Shown here one piece after another: positions 37,910 through 46,724 of a stretch of DNA of 64,000 nucleotides; position 1 is the stretch's first letter, and each line of letters begins with the position of its first letter. The position numbers and the translations under genes are program-made. The DNA is from Aquirufa beregesia (GTDB lineage Bacteria; Bacteroidota; Bacteroidia; Cytophagales; Spirosomataceae), in contig NZ_SEWW01000008.1 in NCBI RefSeq assembly GCF_011090385.1, positions 1 through 64,000 of the forward strand, written 5' to 3'. The notes under the pieces were generated by a model, which saw nothing but the letters and a program-made list of their open reading frames with translations, was not told the DNA's origin and ran no database searches.

Positions 37910-37983
37910 TTTTCTGAGATTATTTATCCTGATTCACCAAAAGCCCATCTCGGGTTTAGTTAAAAAGCGTAACTTCGAATTCT

Positions 37984-39240
37984 ATGCAACCGCTCGCCGA
38001 ACGAATGCGTCCTTCCCTATTGGAGGACTATATTGGACAAGAACATTTGATGGGATCTCAAGGTCCACTTCGAAGGGCTATTGATGCCGGACATTTACCT
38101 TCTTGTATCCTGTGGGGGCCTCCGGGCGTCGGTAAGACAACCCTAGCCGTATTATTAGCTACCGCCTTAAAAAGAACCATTTATACACTTTCTGCGGTAT
38201 CTTCAGGGGTAAAAGAGGTGCGAGAAACCTTGGATCTAGCTAAGAAAAATAGGATGTTCGACGTGAATTCACCCATTCTTTTTATTGATGAGATTCACCG
38301 TTTTTCTAAATCCCAACAAGATTCTTTGCTCGGTGCAGTAGAAAAAGGAATTGTTACCTTGATTGGAGCTACAACAGAAAATCCTTCATTTGAAGTGATT
38401 TCCGCTTTGCTTTCTCGTTGCCAGGTTTATGTACTTCAACCACTGCTAGAAAGCCACATGGTTCAGATGCTGGAAAAAGCCCTACTAGTTGACCCACTTT
38501 TCAAAGGCAAACAAATCACCCTTCAAGAGACCGACGCTCTGTACCATTTTTCAGGAGGAGATGGCAGAAAGTTGTACAATTTGTTTGAATTACTGGTGAG
38601 TTCAGCTAATTCCAATGCATTGACCATCACCAATGCTTTAGTAACAGAAAGGTTACAAAAAAATCTAGCTCTGTATGATAAAGATGGGGAGCAACATTAC
38701 GACATCATTTCAGCATTCATTAAATCCATTCGTGGCTCAGACGCCAATGCGGCTATTTATTGGTTGGCCAGAATGCTTCAAGGTGGAGAATCCTTGGAAT
38801 TTATCGGTCGACGATTACTAATTTTAGCCTCAGAGGACATTGGTTTAGCTAATCCCAATGCGCTTTTATTAGCACAGGCCTGTTTTGATTCCATCCGTGT
38901 CATTGGAAATCCAGAATCACGCATTATACTCTCACAAACGGTTATTTATTTAGCCAATTCCCCAAAAAGCAATTCAGCCTATTTGGCCATTGATGAAGCC
39001 TTAGCTTTTGTCGAAAAAACCGGCAATTTACCCGTTCCCTTGCATTTAAGAAATGCCCCTACCAAACTCATGAAGGAGTTGAATTACGGGGCTGATTATA
39101 AATATCCGCACAATTACCCCGGACATTGGGTGGCTCAAAGCTATATGCCAGAAATGGATGGAAATCCCACCTTTTATCAGCCTGCCAATAATCCTGCGGA
39201 GGACAAAATGCGTTCAAAAAATGCTACTAAAGAAGATTAA
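37984..39240 (+). CDS. rarA: Replication-associated recombination protein A (AAA+ ATPase)
   Basis: The 418-aa AAA+ protein (RarA/MgsA/WRNIP1 family) has Walker A GPPGVGKTT (45-53), Walker B with Asp102-Glu103 in FIDEIHRF, the arginine-finger region around ISALLSRCQVY, and the C-terminal tetramerisation part ending in PHNYPGHWV. It acts at stalled replication forks. Length is normal for the family. Its 3' end overlaps the opposing thiamine pyrophosphokinase gene by 4 bp. Confidence 0.95.
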   Translation: MQPLAERMRPSLLEDYIGQEHLMGSQGPLRRAIDAGHLPSCILWGPPGVGKTTLAVLLATALKRTIYTLSAVSSGVKEVRETLDLAKKNRMFDVNSPILFIDEIHRFSKSQQDSLLGAVEKGIVTLIGATTENPSFEVISALLSRCQVYVLQPLLESHMVQMLEKALLVDPLFKGKQITLQETDALYHFSGGDGRKLYNLFELLVSSANSNALTITNALVTERLQKNLALYDKDGEQHYDIISAFIKSIRGSDANAAIYWLARMLQGGESLEFIGRRLLILASEDIGLANPNALLLAQACFDSIRVIGNPESRIILSQTVIYLANSPKSNSAYLAIDEALAFVEKTGNLPVPLHLRNAPTKLMKELNYGADYKYPHNYPGHWVAQSYMPEMDGNPTFYQPANNPAEDKMRSKNATKED

Positions 39241-39896
39241 TCGTGGCACTCCATCAAGAGTAATTGTCCGCTTTCGTAGGTGATTTTCACCATTCCATCG
39301 GCTTTTGTCACATTGCTAGAGCCTGTACGAAAACCAATACAAAGGTCCAAGCGATCCAATTCATATAATAATCCTGAACTGGATATTTGTTTCGCCTCCG
39401 CCATGGGCATAAGTGAGATGGAGGTTCCTTCTGGATACCACTTTTCAAAAACAGGCGGCAATAAATAACTCACAGAATAATCGTCAATCATGACTATTTT
39501 CAACTCTCGGCCATACTTAGCCATAGAATGAAAATTATTGAGGGTATGGTCCATCCGTTTTCCAGTAGCCCAAACCACATTCACACTAGGATAACCTTCT
39601 TCCATCAAATAGTCAAATGCCTTTTCTAAATCCGTCTTGTCTTGGTCTGGCGTATGAATTTTTTTCAATGGATAATCATCATAATTATTCCCCGAACTAA
39701 ACGACCGATCAAAATCTCCTAACCAAACATCTACTTTAATGCCCAATTCAAGCACCCGCTCTAGGGCTCCATCCAAGACAATAACCGTAGGAGACCACTC
39801 AAGCAACTGCTCCAACATATCGATGGAACAAGCCTCTCCATTCGCAATGATTAAGGCGGGTTCTTGCTTATCTCGGATGATATGATGTGAGGACAT
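39237..39896 (-). CDS. thiN: Thiamine pyrophosphokinase
   Basis: The 219-aa protein has the TPK catalytic segments IVLDGALERVLELG and DVWLGDFDRS, then DKTDLEKAFDYL, and a C-terminal beta-sandwich (SYLLP, SISLMPM). It makes thiamine diphosphate from thiamine and ATP. I chose ATG 39896, which follows the moaC stop after 1 bp, over a GTG at 39923 that would overlap moaC. No TPP riboswitch was recognised upstream. Confidence 0.88.
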   Translation of the reverse strand: MSSHHIIRDKQEPALIIANGEACSIDMLEQLLEWSPTVIVLDGALERVLELGIKVDVWLGDFDRSFSSGNNYDDYPLKKIHTPDQDKTDLEKAFDYLMEEGYPSVNVVWATGKRMDHTLNNFHSMAKYGRELKIVMIDDYSVSYLLPPVFEKWYPEGTSISLMPMAEAKQISSSGLLYELDRLDLCIGFRTGSSNVTKADGMVKITYESGQLLLMECHD

Positions 39897-39897
39897 A

Positions 39898-40371
39898 TTA
39901 GGCTTGGAAGTCTGATTTACCACCGGATTTCGACAATAATTTGGTTTCTCGAATAACCAAACCCTTGGAAACAGATTTACACATGTCGTAAATGGTTAAG
40001 GCTGCAACACTGGCTCCCACTAAAGCTTCCATTTCTACACCTGTTTTGGCATGTAGTCGACAAGTACAGGTGATGATGATCTCTTCCGCTTGAACATCCA
40101 TGTCAAAAGTACAAGCGTCTAAACCTAAAGGATGACAAAGCGGTATTAAATCTCCAGTTCTCTTCGCTGCCATTGTACCAGCTATAATGGCCGTTTGCAA
40201 AATACTACCCTTTTTATTTTGCCAGCCTGCTGCTTCAAAATGCTGGATGAGATCAGCCCCTAAATACACAATAGATTGAGCTTTTGCTTCTCTAGTCGTA
40301 CTATTTTTAGCTCCTACATCCACCATTCCAGGTTGATTTTGTGAGTCCAAATGTGAAAATTCTGCTGCCAT
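39898..40371 (-). CDS. moaC: Cyclic pyranopterin monophosphate synthase MoaC
   Basis: The 157-aa protein shows the MoaC hallmarks MVDVGAKNSTTREA, PLCHPLGLDACTFD and TGVEMEALVGASVAALTIYD. It makes cyclic pyranopterin monophosphate in molybdenum-cofactor synthesis. ATG 40371 gives the usual family length, while a TTG at 40392 would add seven residues. A -7-like TATTTTTG lies just upstream (plus-strand 40390-40397). It is divergent from moeA across an 88-bp gap. Confidence 0.95.
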   Translation of the reverse strand: MAAEFSHLDSQNQPGMVDVGAKNSTTREAKAQSIVYLGADLIQHFEAAGWQNKKGSILQTAIIAGTMAAKRTGDLIPLCHPLGLDACTFDMDVQAEEIIITCTCRLHAKTGVEMEALVGASVAALTIYDMCKSVSKGLVIRETKLLSKSGGKSDFQA

Positions 40372-40459
40372 ATTGATGCTTATTGAAAACAAAAATACAT
40401 CTATTGAGTCATTTCAGCGATTTTTTTAGAAATTTATAGATTAAGCCCAAGGAAAAGAT

Positions 40460-41617
40460 ATGTTAAAGCCTCAAGAAGCATTTCAAATTTTACAAGAAAT
40501 CCCTGTTCCTAGACAAAAAGTCCATCAAGTCCTCATCCAATGTTTGGGAGGGATATTGCTGGAAGATGTATTGGCAGATCGAGACTTCCCTCCTTTTGAC
40601 CGCGTGATGATGGATGGTATTGCTATTGGAAATGTGGAAATCAGAGAATGGAAATGGGAAGGGATAGTTTTTGCAGGTGAAGCTCAAAAAACACTAGTAC
40701 ATCCAAATGGGGCTTGGGAAATTATGACGGGGTCCCCTCTTCCTAAAAATGCCGTGGCTGTTGTCAAGGTGGAAGACCTTGAGTTTTTTGAAAAAGAGGG
40801 AGAGAAGTGGGTTTCCTGCAAAAATGAAAGCATTGAAAAAGGTAATTTTATTCACCAAAAGGGGATTGATATACTTCAAGGACACGTTATTTTAAAAAAA
40901 GGTACCCGATTAAAAGCCAATCATATTGCCATTGCTGCCAGTGTCGGTTATTCCAAATTATGGATTGAAAGTCTGGGAGAAATCCATGTTTTTTCAACAG
41001 GAGATGAATTAGTTTCCATAGAATCAACACCCTTAGATCATCAAATCAGAAGCTCCAATTCCATCATGATGCAATCTGCTTTGCAGCATATGGGTATACC
41101 ATCTTATCATCTGCATTTGCCCGATGAACCCAGTATCATTCATCAAGCAATAAAGTTTAGTTTGGAAAAAAGCGATATCCTATTGCTGTCTGGTGGAGTT
41201 TCCGCAGGTAAAAAAGACTATATTCCAAGTATTTTAAAGGACTTAGGCTTTGAAGCCAAATTCCATAAAATTGCCCAAAAACCAGGCAAACCCCTTTGGG
41301 TAGGAAGTCGAGATGACGGAAAAGTTATTTTTGCTTTTCCAGGAAATCCCATCTCTACCTTAGTGTGTTTTTCTATTTATTTTTTATCTTGGTTACAAGA
41401 TCAACGAACTCCTTTTCCTCAAGTTAAAATTACTGGACTGCCAGCCCCATTAGCTAATGTAGATCATTGGATTCCAATACAGTGGACGAGTGAGCATGCT
41501 GCTGAAATCTTGAAACACAATGGTTCTGGCGACTTAGTTCATTGGCAACATGCCGATGCCCTAGCTTGGCAAAAAGCGAATGATACGAGTGAAGAATTAA
41601 TCTATTTTCCTTTGTAG
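40460..41617 (+). CDS. moeA: Molybdopterin molybdenumtransferase MoeA
   Basis: The 385-aa protein has MoeA domains in order, with FDRVMMDGIAI at the N-terminus, MTGSPLPKNAVAVVKVED, STGDEL, LLSGGVSAGKKDY and the FAFPGNPISTLVCF segment. It inserts molybdate into adenylylated molybdopterin. An upstream AGGAAAAG is 6-7 nt before the ATG. The dipeptide epimerase gene follows after 2 bp, so the two are probably cotranscribed though functionally unrelated. Confidence 0.94.
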   Translation: MLKPQEAFQILQEIPVPRQKVHQVLIQCLGGILLEDVLADRDFPPFDRVMMDGIAIGNVEIREWKWEGIVFAGEAQKTLVHPNGAWEIMTGSPLPKNAVAVVKVEDLEFFEKEGEKWVSCKNESIEKGNFIHQKGIDILQGHVILKKGTRLKANHIAIAASVGYSKLWIESLGEIHVFSTGDELVSIESTPLDHQIRSSNSIMMQSALQHMGIPSYHLHLPDEPSIIHQAIKFSLEKSDILLLSGGVSAGKKDYIPSILKDLGFEAKFHKIAQKPGKPLWVGSRDDGKVIFAFPGNPISTLVCFSIYFLSWLQDQRTPFPQVKITGLPAPLANVDHWIPIQWTSEHAAEILKHNGSGDLVHWQHADALAWQKANDTSEELIYFPL

Positions 41618-41619
41618 CT

Positions 41620-42642
41620 ATGGAATTGCACATACATACTTTTGACTTGCCTTTGAAGCATACCTTCACCATCACGCATGAATCTAGGGATGTGCAACCG
41701 ACACTCATTGTGGAGTTAACCTGGCATGGAAAAAGTGGATATGGAGAGGCGACAGAAACACCCTATTATGGTGTCACCATGGAGAAAATGATTTCTCAGT
41801 TGGAAAGTATTCGTAGCTTTTTGCCCAGTGATATACTCCCCCACCCCAATGATTTCTGGAAAATGATGTCCAAAACCTTGTTGGATGATCATCCTTTTGC
41901 CTTATGTGCTTTGGATGTGGCTTATTGGGATTTATGGGGCAAAACACATGATAAGGCCTTATTCCAATTATGGGGTTTAGACATTTCACATAATCCCATT
42001 ACAGATTATACCATCGGCATGGATACCTTGGATGTGATGGTGGCTAAAATGAAAGAAATGCCTTTTCCTTTGTATAAAATTAAATTAGGGACTCATCAGG
42101 ATATTGAAATCATTGAAGCACTTCGAAAAGAAACAGATGCTGTATTCCGGGTGGATGCCAATACCGCATGGACCGTCGAACAAACCTTGGAATTTGCTCC
42201 TAAATTAAAAGCCTTGGGAGTGGAATTCATTGAGCAGCCGTTGAAAGCAGACAATTGGGAAGGTATGAAACGCTTGAAAAAGGAATCTGCTCTACCAATC
42301 ATTGCCGATGAAAGTTGCATTACGGAATCTGATGTATCTCAATGTGCTGAATATTTCCATGGGATTAACATCAAACTGATGAAATGTGGGGGTATTACAC
42401 CGGCTTTACGTATGATTCAACAAGGTCGAAATTTAGGTTTAAAAATCATGGTGGGTTGCATGACGGAATCTACCATTGGTTGCTCGGCCATTGCCCAATT
42501 GCTCCCACTATTGGATTATGTAGATATGGATGGATGTTTATTGGTAGAAGATAAAATTTCACAAGGTATACGCATCGATTTTGGCCATGTCATCTATGCC
42601 AAAGAAGGAGGAACTGGAGCAAAATTGATTCAACATGGCTAA
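41620..42642 (+). CDS. Dipeptide epimerase (L-Ala-D/L-Glu epimerase type, enolase superfamily)
   Basis: The 340-aa protein has the full MLE-subgroup active site: Lys153 and Lys155 in YKIKLG, metal ligands Asp179, Glu205 and Asp230, and Lys252 in NIKLMKCGG, plus the GCMTEST loop. Enzymes with this set epimerise L-Ala-D-Glu from peptidoglycan turnover to L-Ala-L-Glu. It overlaps the following PLP enzyme gene by 8 bp, which suggests a joint role in murein peptide or amino acid recycling (inference). Confidence 0.88.
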   Translation: MELHIHTFDLPLKHTFTITHESRDVQPTLIVELTWHGKSGYGEATETPYYGVTMEKMISQLESIRSFLPSDILPHPNDFWKMMSKTLLDDHPFALCALDVAYWDLWGKTHDKALFQLWGLDISHNPITDYTIGMDTLDVMVAKMKEMPFPLYKIKLGTHQDIEIIEALRKETDAVFRVDANTAWTVEQTLEFAPKLKALGVEFIEQPLKADNWEGMKRLKKESALPIIADESCITESDVSQCAEYFHGINIKLMKCGGITPALRMIQQGRNLGLKIMVGCMTESTIGCSAIAQLLPLLDYVDMDGCLLVEDKISQGIRIDFGHVIYAKEGGTGAKLIQHG

Positions 42643-43642
42643 TTTTACTCATTTTGCTGATTCCATTCCCGGGAGAATCATATACATAGAGGGAAAGCCT
42701 TTTCGTTGGTTAGGAGGAACCAATTATTTAGGAATTGGAGAACATTCTCTATTTAATGAAAAACTGAAAAAAGGGATTGAATTATTTCCTCAAAACTGGG
42801 GTAGTTCCCGAAGAAATAATATTCAGTTTGCTGTTTGGGATGATTTAGAACAAGCTTTGGCGGAAAAATTTGGGCATGAAGCGGCGGCCCTTTGTTCATC
42901 TGGTTTTGCTGCAGGTCAGATTGCCCTGCAACATTTGCTCAAACAATTCCCTCAAGCTACTTATTTCATTGCCCCACACAGTCATCCAGCTATCACCACT
43001 TTTCTTCATACTCCTTGGGAAGGAACTCGTGAGTCTTGGATTCAAGCTAGCTTATGGGGGAATGCTAACATCTTAGGGACTGATGGAATCAGAACTCCTT
43101 TTGTTGAATTATTTGATTTTGAATGGACAAAACAACTCCTACCAGATCAATATCTTTTGGTAGATGAATCACATCGAATAGGTGTTCAGGATATTCAAAT
43201 AACCAGTTCGGCTCAAATTATCCAAACAGCCTCCCTATCTAAAGCCTACGGAATTCCAGCAGGTATTATTCTTGGCCCCAAAGACCAGATTGAAGAAATC
43301 AAAAAAGATCCTATCTGGATTGGAAGTTCCCCCCCCAATTTGGCTTTTTGTTATGCCTGCTTGCATGCCCAAAAAGCCTATGAAGAACAAAGAGAGAGGC
43401 TAAGGGAAAATATGAATATCTTTCAATCCCAGTTGGCAGGTTCACCCATTATTTGGGCTCCAGGTCATCCTTCCTTTTGCACAGATAATGAAAACATCAT
43501 TCAACGATTAGAAGCTCATGGGTTTAAAATGAATCAATTTTCCTACCCCAAATGGAATGATCCAGCCATAGGTAGGGCCTCGATTCATGCAACATTAAAA
43601 AAAGCTGACCTAGTGGAATTAAGTCAGCTTCTTCAAGAATAA
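42635..43642 (+). CDS. PLP-dependent alpha-oxoamine-synthase-like/aminotransferase family protein
   Basis: The 335-aa protein is a fold-type I PLP enzyme with Schiff-base Lys203 in TASLSKAYGIPAG and Asp177 in LLVDESHRIG. It looks like 8-amino-7-oxononanoate synthase relatives but is about 50 residues shorter than typical BioF, mostly in the N-terminal and C-terminal regions, and I do not see BioA, BioB or BioD nearby. Start and stop look intact. Its coupling to the dipeptide epimerase by an 8-bp overlap suggests a substrate from cell-wall peptides, but function remains unassigned. Confidence 0.75.
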   Translation: MANFTHFADSIPGRIIYIEGKPFRWLGGTNYLGIGEHSLFNEKLKKGIELFPQNWGSSRRNNIQFAVWDDLEQALAEKFGHEAAALCSSGFAAGQIALQHLLKQFPQATYFIAPHSHPAITTFLHTPWEGTRESWIQASLWGNANILGTDGIRTPFVELFDFEWTKQLLPDQYLLVDESHRIGVQDIQITSSAQIIQTASLSKAYGIPAGIILGPKDQIEEIKKDPIWIGSSPPNLAFCYACLHAQKAYEEQRERLRENMNIFQSQLAGSPIIWAPGHPSFCTDNENIIQRLEAHGFKMNQFSYPKWNDPAIGRASIHATLKKADLVELSQLLQE

Positions 43643-43655
43643 TTACCTTATTATT

Positions 43656-44486
43656 TCAAAGGGCCTGCTTTTTTTTGGCATAAAGTAATACCGCCACCCC
43701 AAATAGCATGGCGGGAATCGACAAGATTTGACCCATATTTAAGGTCATATAATTTTCAAATTCACTCTGATTTTCTTTCAAAAATTCATAGAAAAAACGT
43801 AGGGCGAACAATATAATCATGAACCATCCAGTAATGAGGCCTTCAGGTGTTTTCTCCTTTTTCTTGGACCAAAACCACATGATGACGAAAAATAACACCA
43901 AACAGGAAAGAGCCTCATAAAGTTGAGATGGATGCCTAGCTAATACGTCAGCATTACCCATGGAATTAAATTCAGTATCTCGATAAAACTTGAATCCCCA
44001 AGGTAATTGAGTGGGTTTTCCTACAATTTCTGAATTCATTAAGTTACCCATACGGATAAAAAATCCACCTAGCGCTACCGTGGGTACGACTCGGTCTGTT
44101 ACATATAAATAAGATTGACCAGGATATTTTCTAGTATATAAATAAAATGCTGTAAAAAGCCCGATTCCCGCTCCATGTGATGCCAATCCTGAATAAGGAG
44201 GAATAATCATTTGAGTAAAAAACCGAATGGGATCTGCTTGTAATAAAGGGAATTCATAGAAGAAATAATGACCTACTCGGGCACCAATCACCGTGGCAAG
44301 CATGGCATAAATCAATAAATGATCTGCTTGCTCAGTAGGTCTACCTTCTTTCTTGAAAATATAGCTTAATACCTGGAAGCCAGCTAAAAAAGCCATAGCA
44401 AAACAAAGTCCGTACCAACGAACTGGAAAACCGAAAAGTTCAAATATGGTTGGATCGGGATTCCAATCAATAAACGATAAAATCAT
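43656..44486 (-). CDS. lgt: Prolipoprotein diacylglyceryl transferase
   Basis: The 276-aa membrane enzyme has about seven helices, the PVRWYGLCFAMAFL start, the Lgt signature RMGNLMNSEIVG and the ARHPSQLYEA segment. It transfers diacylglycerol to the lipobox Cys of lipoproteins, several of which are encoded in this window (15796, 44912, 62345). A promoter match lies at 44512-44544. It converges with the PLP enzyme gene across 13 bp. Confidence 0.94.
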   Translation of the reverse strand: MILSFIDWNPDPTIFELFGFPVRWYGLCFAMAFLAGFQVLSYIFKKEGRPTEQADHLLIYAMLATVIGARVGHYFFYEFPLLQADPIRFFTQMIIPPYSGLASHGAGIGLFTAFYLYTRKYPGQSYLYVTDRVVPTVALGGFFIRMGNLMNSEIVGKPTQLPWGFKFYRDTEFNSMGNADVLARHPSQLYEALSCLVLFFVIMWFWSKKKEKTPEGLITGWFMIILFALRFFYEFLKENQSEFENYMTLNMGQILSIPAMLFGVAVLLYAKKKQAL

Positions 44487-44511
44487 GGGATTGACGTTAA
44501 ATATAGCAATC

Positions 44512-44544
44512 CAAATTTAAGACAAAATTTAGGATAATTGCCAA
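44512..44544 (-). promoter_or_regulatory. Predicted lgt promoter
   Basis: On the minus strand TTG (plus-strand 44542-44544) and TAAATTTG (plus-strand 44512-44519) are separated by 22 nt, within the accepted Bacteroidota range. The leader would be about 20 nt. Confidence 0.5.
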
Positions 44545-44563
44545 ACGTCGAAGATGCTACAAA

Positions 44564-44707
44564 TTATTTTTGTACTCTAGGAATCACTAAACTTACTGCC
44601 TTCTTTAACACTTTAGCAGGAAATAAACGATGTGGAAAACCTAAAGCAAAAGAATCCGAGGCGAAAAGAACTCCTAAAATTAATAGAACAACTAGTTTCT
44701 TTTTCAT
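44564..44707 (-). CDS. Small secreted cationic peptide (47 aa)
   Basis: The frame runs from ATG at 44707 to TAA at 44564-44566. Residues 1-21 form a classic signal peptide (MKKKLVVLLILG, then FASDSFA), with cleavage expected after Ala21. The remaining 26 residues, starting LGFPHRLFPAKVL, contain two Arg, four Lys, one His and no acidic residue, and alternate basic and hydrophobic positions. A near-perfect promoter sits 20 bp upstream (44727-44756). I recognise no family. It could be a secreted antimicrobial-like, membrane-active or signalling peptide, or an uncharacterised small envelope protein; function is open. Confidence 0.65.
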   Translation of the reverse strand: MKKKLVVLLILGVLFASDSFALGFPHRLFPAKVLKKAVSLVIPRVQK

Positions 44708-44726
44708 ATATTAATTTATTGATAGG

Positions 44727-44756
44727 CAAATGTAGCAAACATATAGTACTTTGCAA
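44727..44756 (-). promoter_or_regulatory. Predicted promoter of the small peptide gene
   Basis: On the minus strand TTG (plus-strand 44754-44756), a 19-nt spacer and TACATTTG (plus-strand 44727-44734) match the Bacteroidota consensus exactly. Transcription would begin near 44720, leaving a leader of about 12 nt. Confidence 0.65.
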
Positions 44757-44825
44757 TACAAGGTACTATAATTATTTATTTAATTGTGATGATTGGTAGT
44801 CAAGATGCGCCCATTGGTCGATTGG

Positions 44826-44859
44826 TTGCATGAGTGTACCGAAACATCTCATATTTTTG
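44826..44859 (+). promoter_or_regulatory. Predicted promoter of the PepSY-repeat lipoprotein
   Basis: TTG at 44826-44828 and TATTTTTG at 44852-44859 are separated by 23 nt, the long end of the accepted range. The start codon is 53 bp downstream at 44912. Together with the promoters and peptide gene at 44512-44756 this accounts for the 425-bp gap 44487-44911. Confidence 0.45.
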
Positions 44860-44911
44860 ATACGAAAACGAAATCACTCTCCGTTTAACTGTCAAAATAA
44901 AATTTAATCAT

Positions 44912-46084
44912 ATGAAAAACCCATTGCTTACATTCGCCCTAGTAGCCTCTATTGGCCTAGCAAGTTGCTCTAAAGAAGATGCATTAAATCCTACATCGGA
45001 TGCCACTGGCTTTGTTAGTCAGAATTTCATTCCAACTGCTGTTAAAACAACTGTTTCAAACACCTATCCCTCTGCGCAAGTAGATTATTACGTATTGCAA
45101 AGTAATTCATTGTATGGTGCCAACATTGTAGTAAGTAATACCGAATCACAAGTGGTATTAAACAAAAGCGGAGAAATCAAAGAAGCATTTACTCGTATTA
45201 CGGAAGCTGAATTACCTGCAGCAATTACTAGCTACTTAAAAGAAAAATATGCTGGTTATACCTTCATTCATGCAGGTAAAAAGACTTCTAGTACTCCTAT
45301 CACTTACCGGGTTGAGATTAAAGTTGAAGCTACTGTATATTCCATTTTGTTTGATGAAACAGGGGCGATGATCTCCACTATTGAAGGTAAAAAAGGAGAA
45401 AAAGGAGGAAAAGGCATGGGAGCGGCAGTAAGTCATTTGGCTTTAACGGAACTTCCTGCTGCAGTTCAAGCGACCATTACAGGATATACTTTCAAAAATG
45501 CGGTAATGCGTTTAGATGGAAATGGGGTTGCTACATACCATATTCACGCTGAAAAGGATGGTAAAGTCTGGGATTTTAAAATAGATGCCACTGGAAAAAT
45601 TCTTTCAAGCGAAGAAGAAAGTAAAGATGATATCAAAATAACGAAAACTGAAATCACCACACTTCCACAAGGCATCATCGATTATTTAAATAAAAATGCG
45701 GCTGGTTGGACATTGAAAAATGCCATTTCGATTCAAAAAGACAATGTTATTATTCACTACCATGTAGTGGTAAGCGTTGGAGGAAATTCACAAACTTATA
45801 TGTTTGATAAAGATTTCAATTATGTAGCCAATGCAGGCAAAGGCCCCAAAGACAATCCAAATCCAGCCAACTTCACAGTAGCAGAAATCACAAAAGATCA
45901 AATCCCTTCCACAGCAATATCTTACTTAGATAAAACGTATGCTGGTTGGGCATTGACCAAAGCTGTATCTGTCAGCAAAGATGGATCTGCTTATGAAATT
46001 GAAGTAATCATTACGCTTGCAGATAAAAAGTATAAAGTTGAATTTGACCTCTCTGGAAATTTCAAGAGTGCTCATAAACTTTAA
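44912..46084 (+). CDS. Lipoprotein with four PepSY-like repeats
   Basis: The 390-aa protein has a lipoprotein signal (GLASC, lipidated Cys19) and four similar units of about 75-90 residues, each starting with a Leu/Ile-Pro and a short helix, then strands: for example LPAAITSYLKEKYAGYTF, LPAAVQATITGYTF, LPQGIIDYLNKNAAGWTL and IPSTAISYLDKTYAGWAL. These match the PepSY-like (BLIP-like) fold seen in Bacteroidota envelope proteins. It would sit on a periplasmic or surface face; binding partner unknown. A strong terminator follows 18 bp after the stop. Confidence 0.82.
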   Translation: MKNPLLTFALVASIGLASCSKEDALNPTSDATGFVSQNFIPTAVKTTVSNTYPSAQVDYYVLQSNSLYGANIVVSNTESQVVLNKSGEIKEAFTRITEAELPAAITSYLKEKYAGYTFIHAGKKTSSTPITYRVEIKVEATVYSILFDETGAMISTIEGKKGEKGGKGMGAAVSHLALTELPAAVQATITGYTFKNAVMRLDGNGVATYHIHAEKDGKVWDFKIDATGKILSSEEESKDDIKITKTEITTLPQGIIDYLNKNAAGWTLKNAISIQKDNVIIHYHVVVSVGGNSQTYMFDKDFNYVANAGKGPKDNPNPANFTVAEITKDQIPSTAISYLDKTYAGWALTKAVSVSKDGSAYEIEVIITLADKKYKVEFDLSGNFKSAHKL

Positions 46085-46102
46085 TTATTAGGTTGATTGT
46101 TT

Positions 46103-46132
46103 AAAAAGGCTTGCTCTCGCAAGCCTTTTTTT
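46103..46132 (+). terminator. Intrinsic terminator after the PepSY lipoprotein gene
   Basis: A 12-bp perfect stem (aaaaaggcttgc at 46103-46114, gcaagccttttt at 46119-46130) with a 4-nt loop ends in a run of seven T. It lies only 15 bp before the next start codon at 46148. Confidence 0.88.
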
Positions 46133-46147
46133 GTTATTTCGAGTGAT

Positions 46148-46720
46148 ATGCAAGAAATTGAGCCTTCCTATCAATGGGAATCCATATACAATGCTTCCCA
46201 TGACCCTAAATCTCCATTTTACGGGAGAACATATTCCAATACCGAATATGTCCATACGATTTATAGTTATTACATTCATCCACTATGGGATGAAATCGAT
46301 TCAGAAACACTCTATTGTAAGATTCTTTTCACCGATTACTCCTTACAGTTTACCATTATTGAATTGATGGGAGAATGGAACGACACCTTGCACAATGATA
46401 TCATGTTATTTAAACGAGGAGTCATAGACCATTTATTAGCAGCTGGAATCAAATACTTCATCCTTGTGGGTGAAAATGTCTTTAATTTTCATGGTTCCTG
46501 GGAGGATGATTACTATGCTGAATGGTTTGAAGAAGTGGAAGATGGATGGATTGCCGGACTTTGCTTTCCTGAATTCATTGAAAAAGAATGGAATAAATAC
46601 AAAATCGATTATTACATCAATTTTGGAGGAACCTTGCAAATCCCAAATTGGCGAACTGCCAAACCTGAAATGCTTTTTATGGTAGTCCATAAAATCCTTT
46701 CGAACCGACTAGGTAGCTAA
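46148..46720 (+). CDS. Hypothetical acidic, aromatic-rich protein
   Basis: The 190-aa product starts MQEIEPSYQWESIYN and is rich in Trp, Tyr, Phe, Asp and Glu, with segments such as HPLWDEIDSETLYCKILF and WEDDYYAEWFEEVEDGW; no signal peptide or membrane helix is seen and I do not recognise the family. I chose ATG 46148; an upstream TTG at 46097 would put the terminator hairpin inside the coding region. No promoter fits between that terminator and the ATG, so expression may depend on readthrough or on a site inside the upstream gene. Confidence 0.7.
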   Translation: MQEIEPSYQWESIYNASHDPKSPFYGRTYSNTEYVHTIYSYYIHPLWDEIDSETLYCKILFTDYSLQFTIIELMGEWNDTLHNDIMLFKRGVIDHLLAAGIKYFILVGENVFNFHGSWEDDYYAEWFEEVEDGWIAGLCFPEFIEKEWNKYKIDYYINFGGTLQIPNWRTAKPEMLFMVVHKILSNRLGS

Positions 46721-46724
46721 AATC

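Noticed and set aside
37911-37935. CTGAGA...CCTGAT pair resembling parts of a TPP riboswitch
   Set aside because: The other conserved stems are missing and the neighbouring plus-strand gene is rarA, not a thiamine gene.
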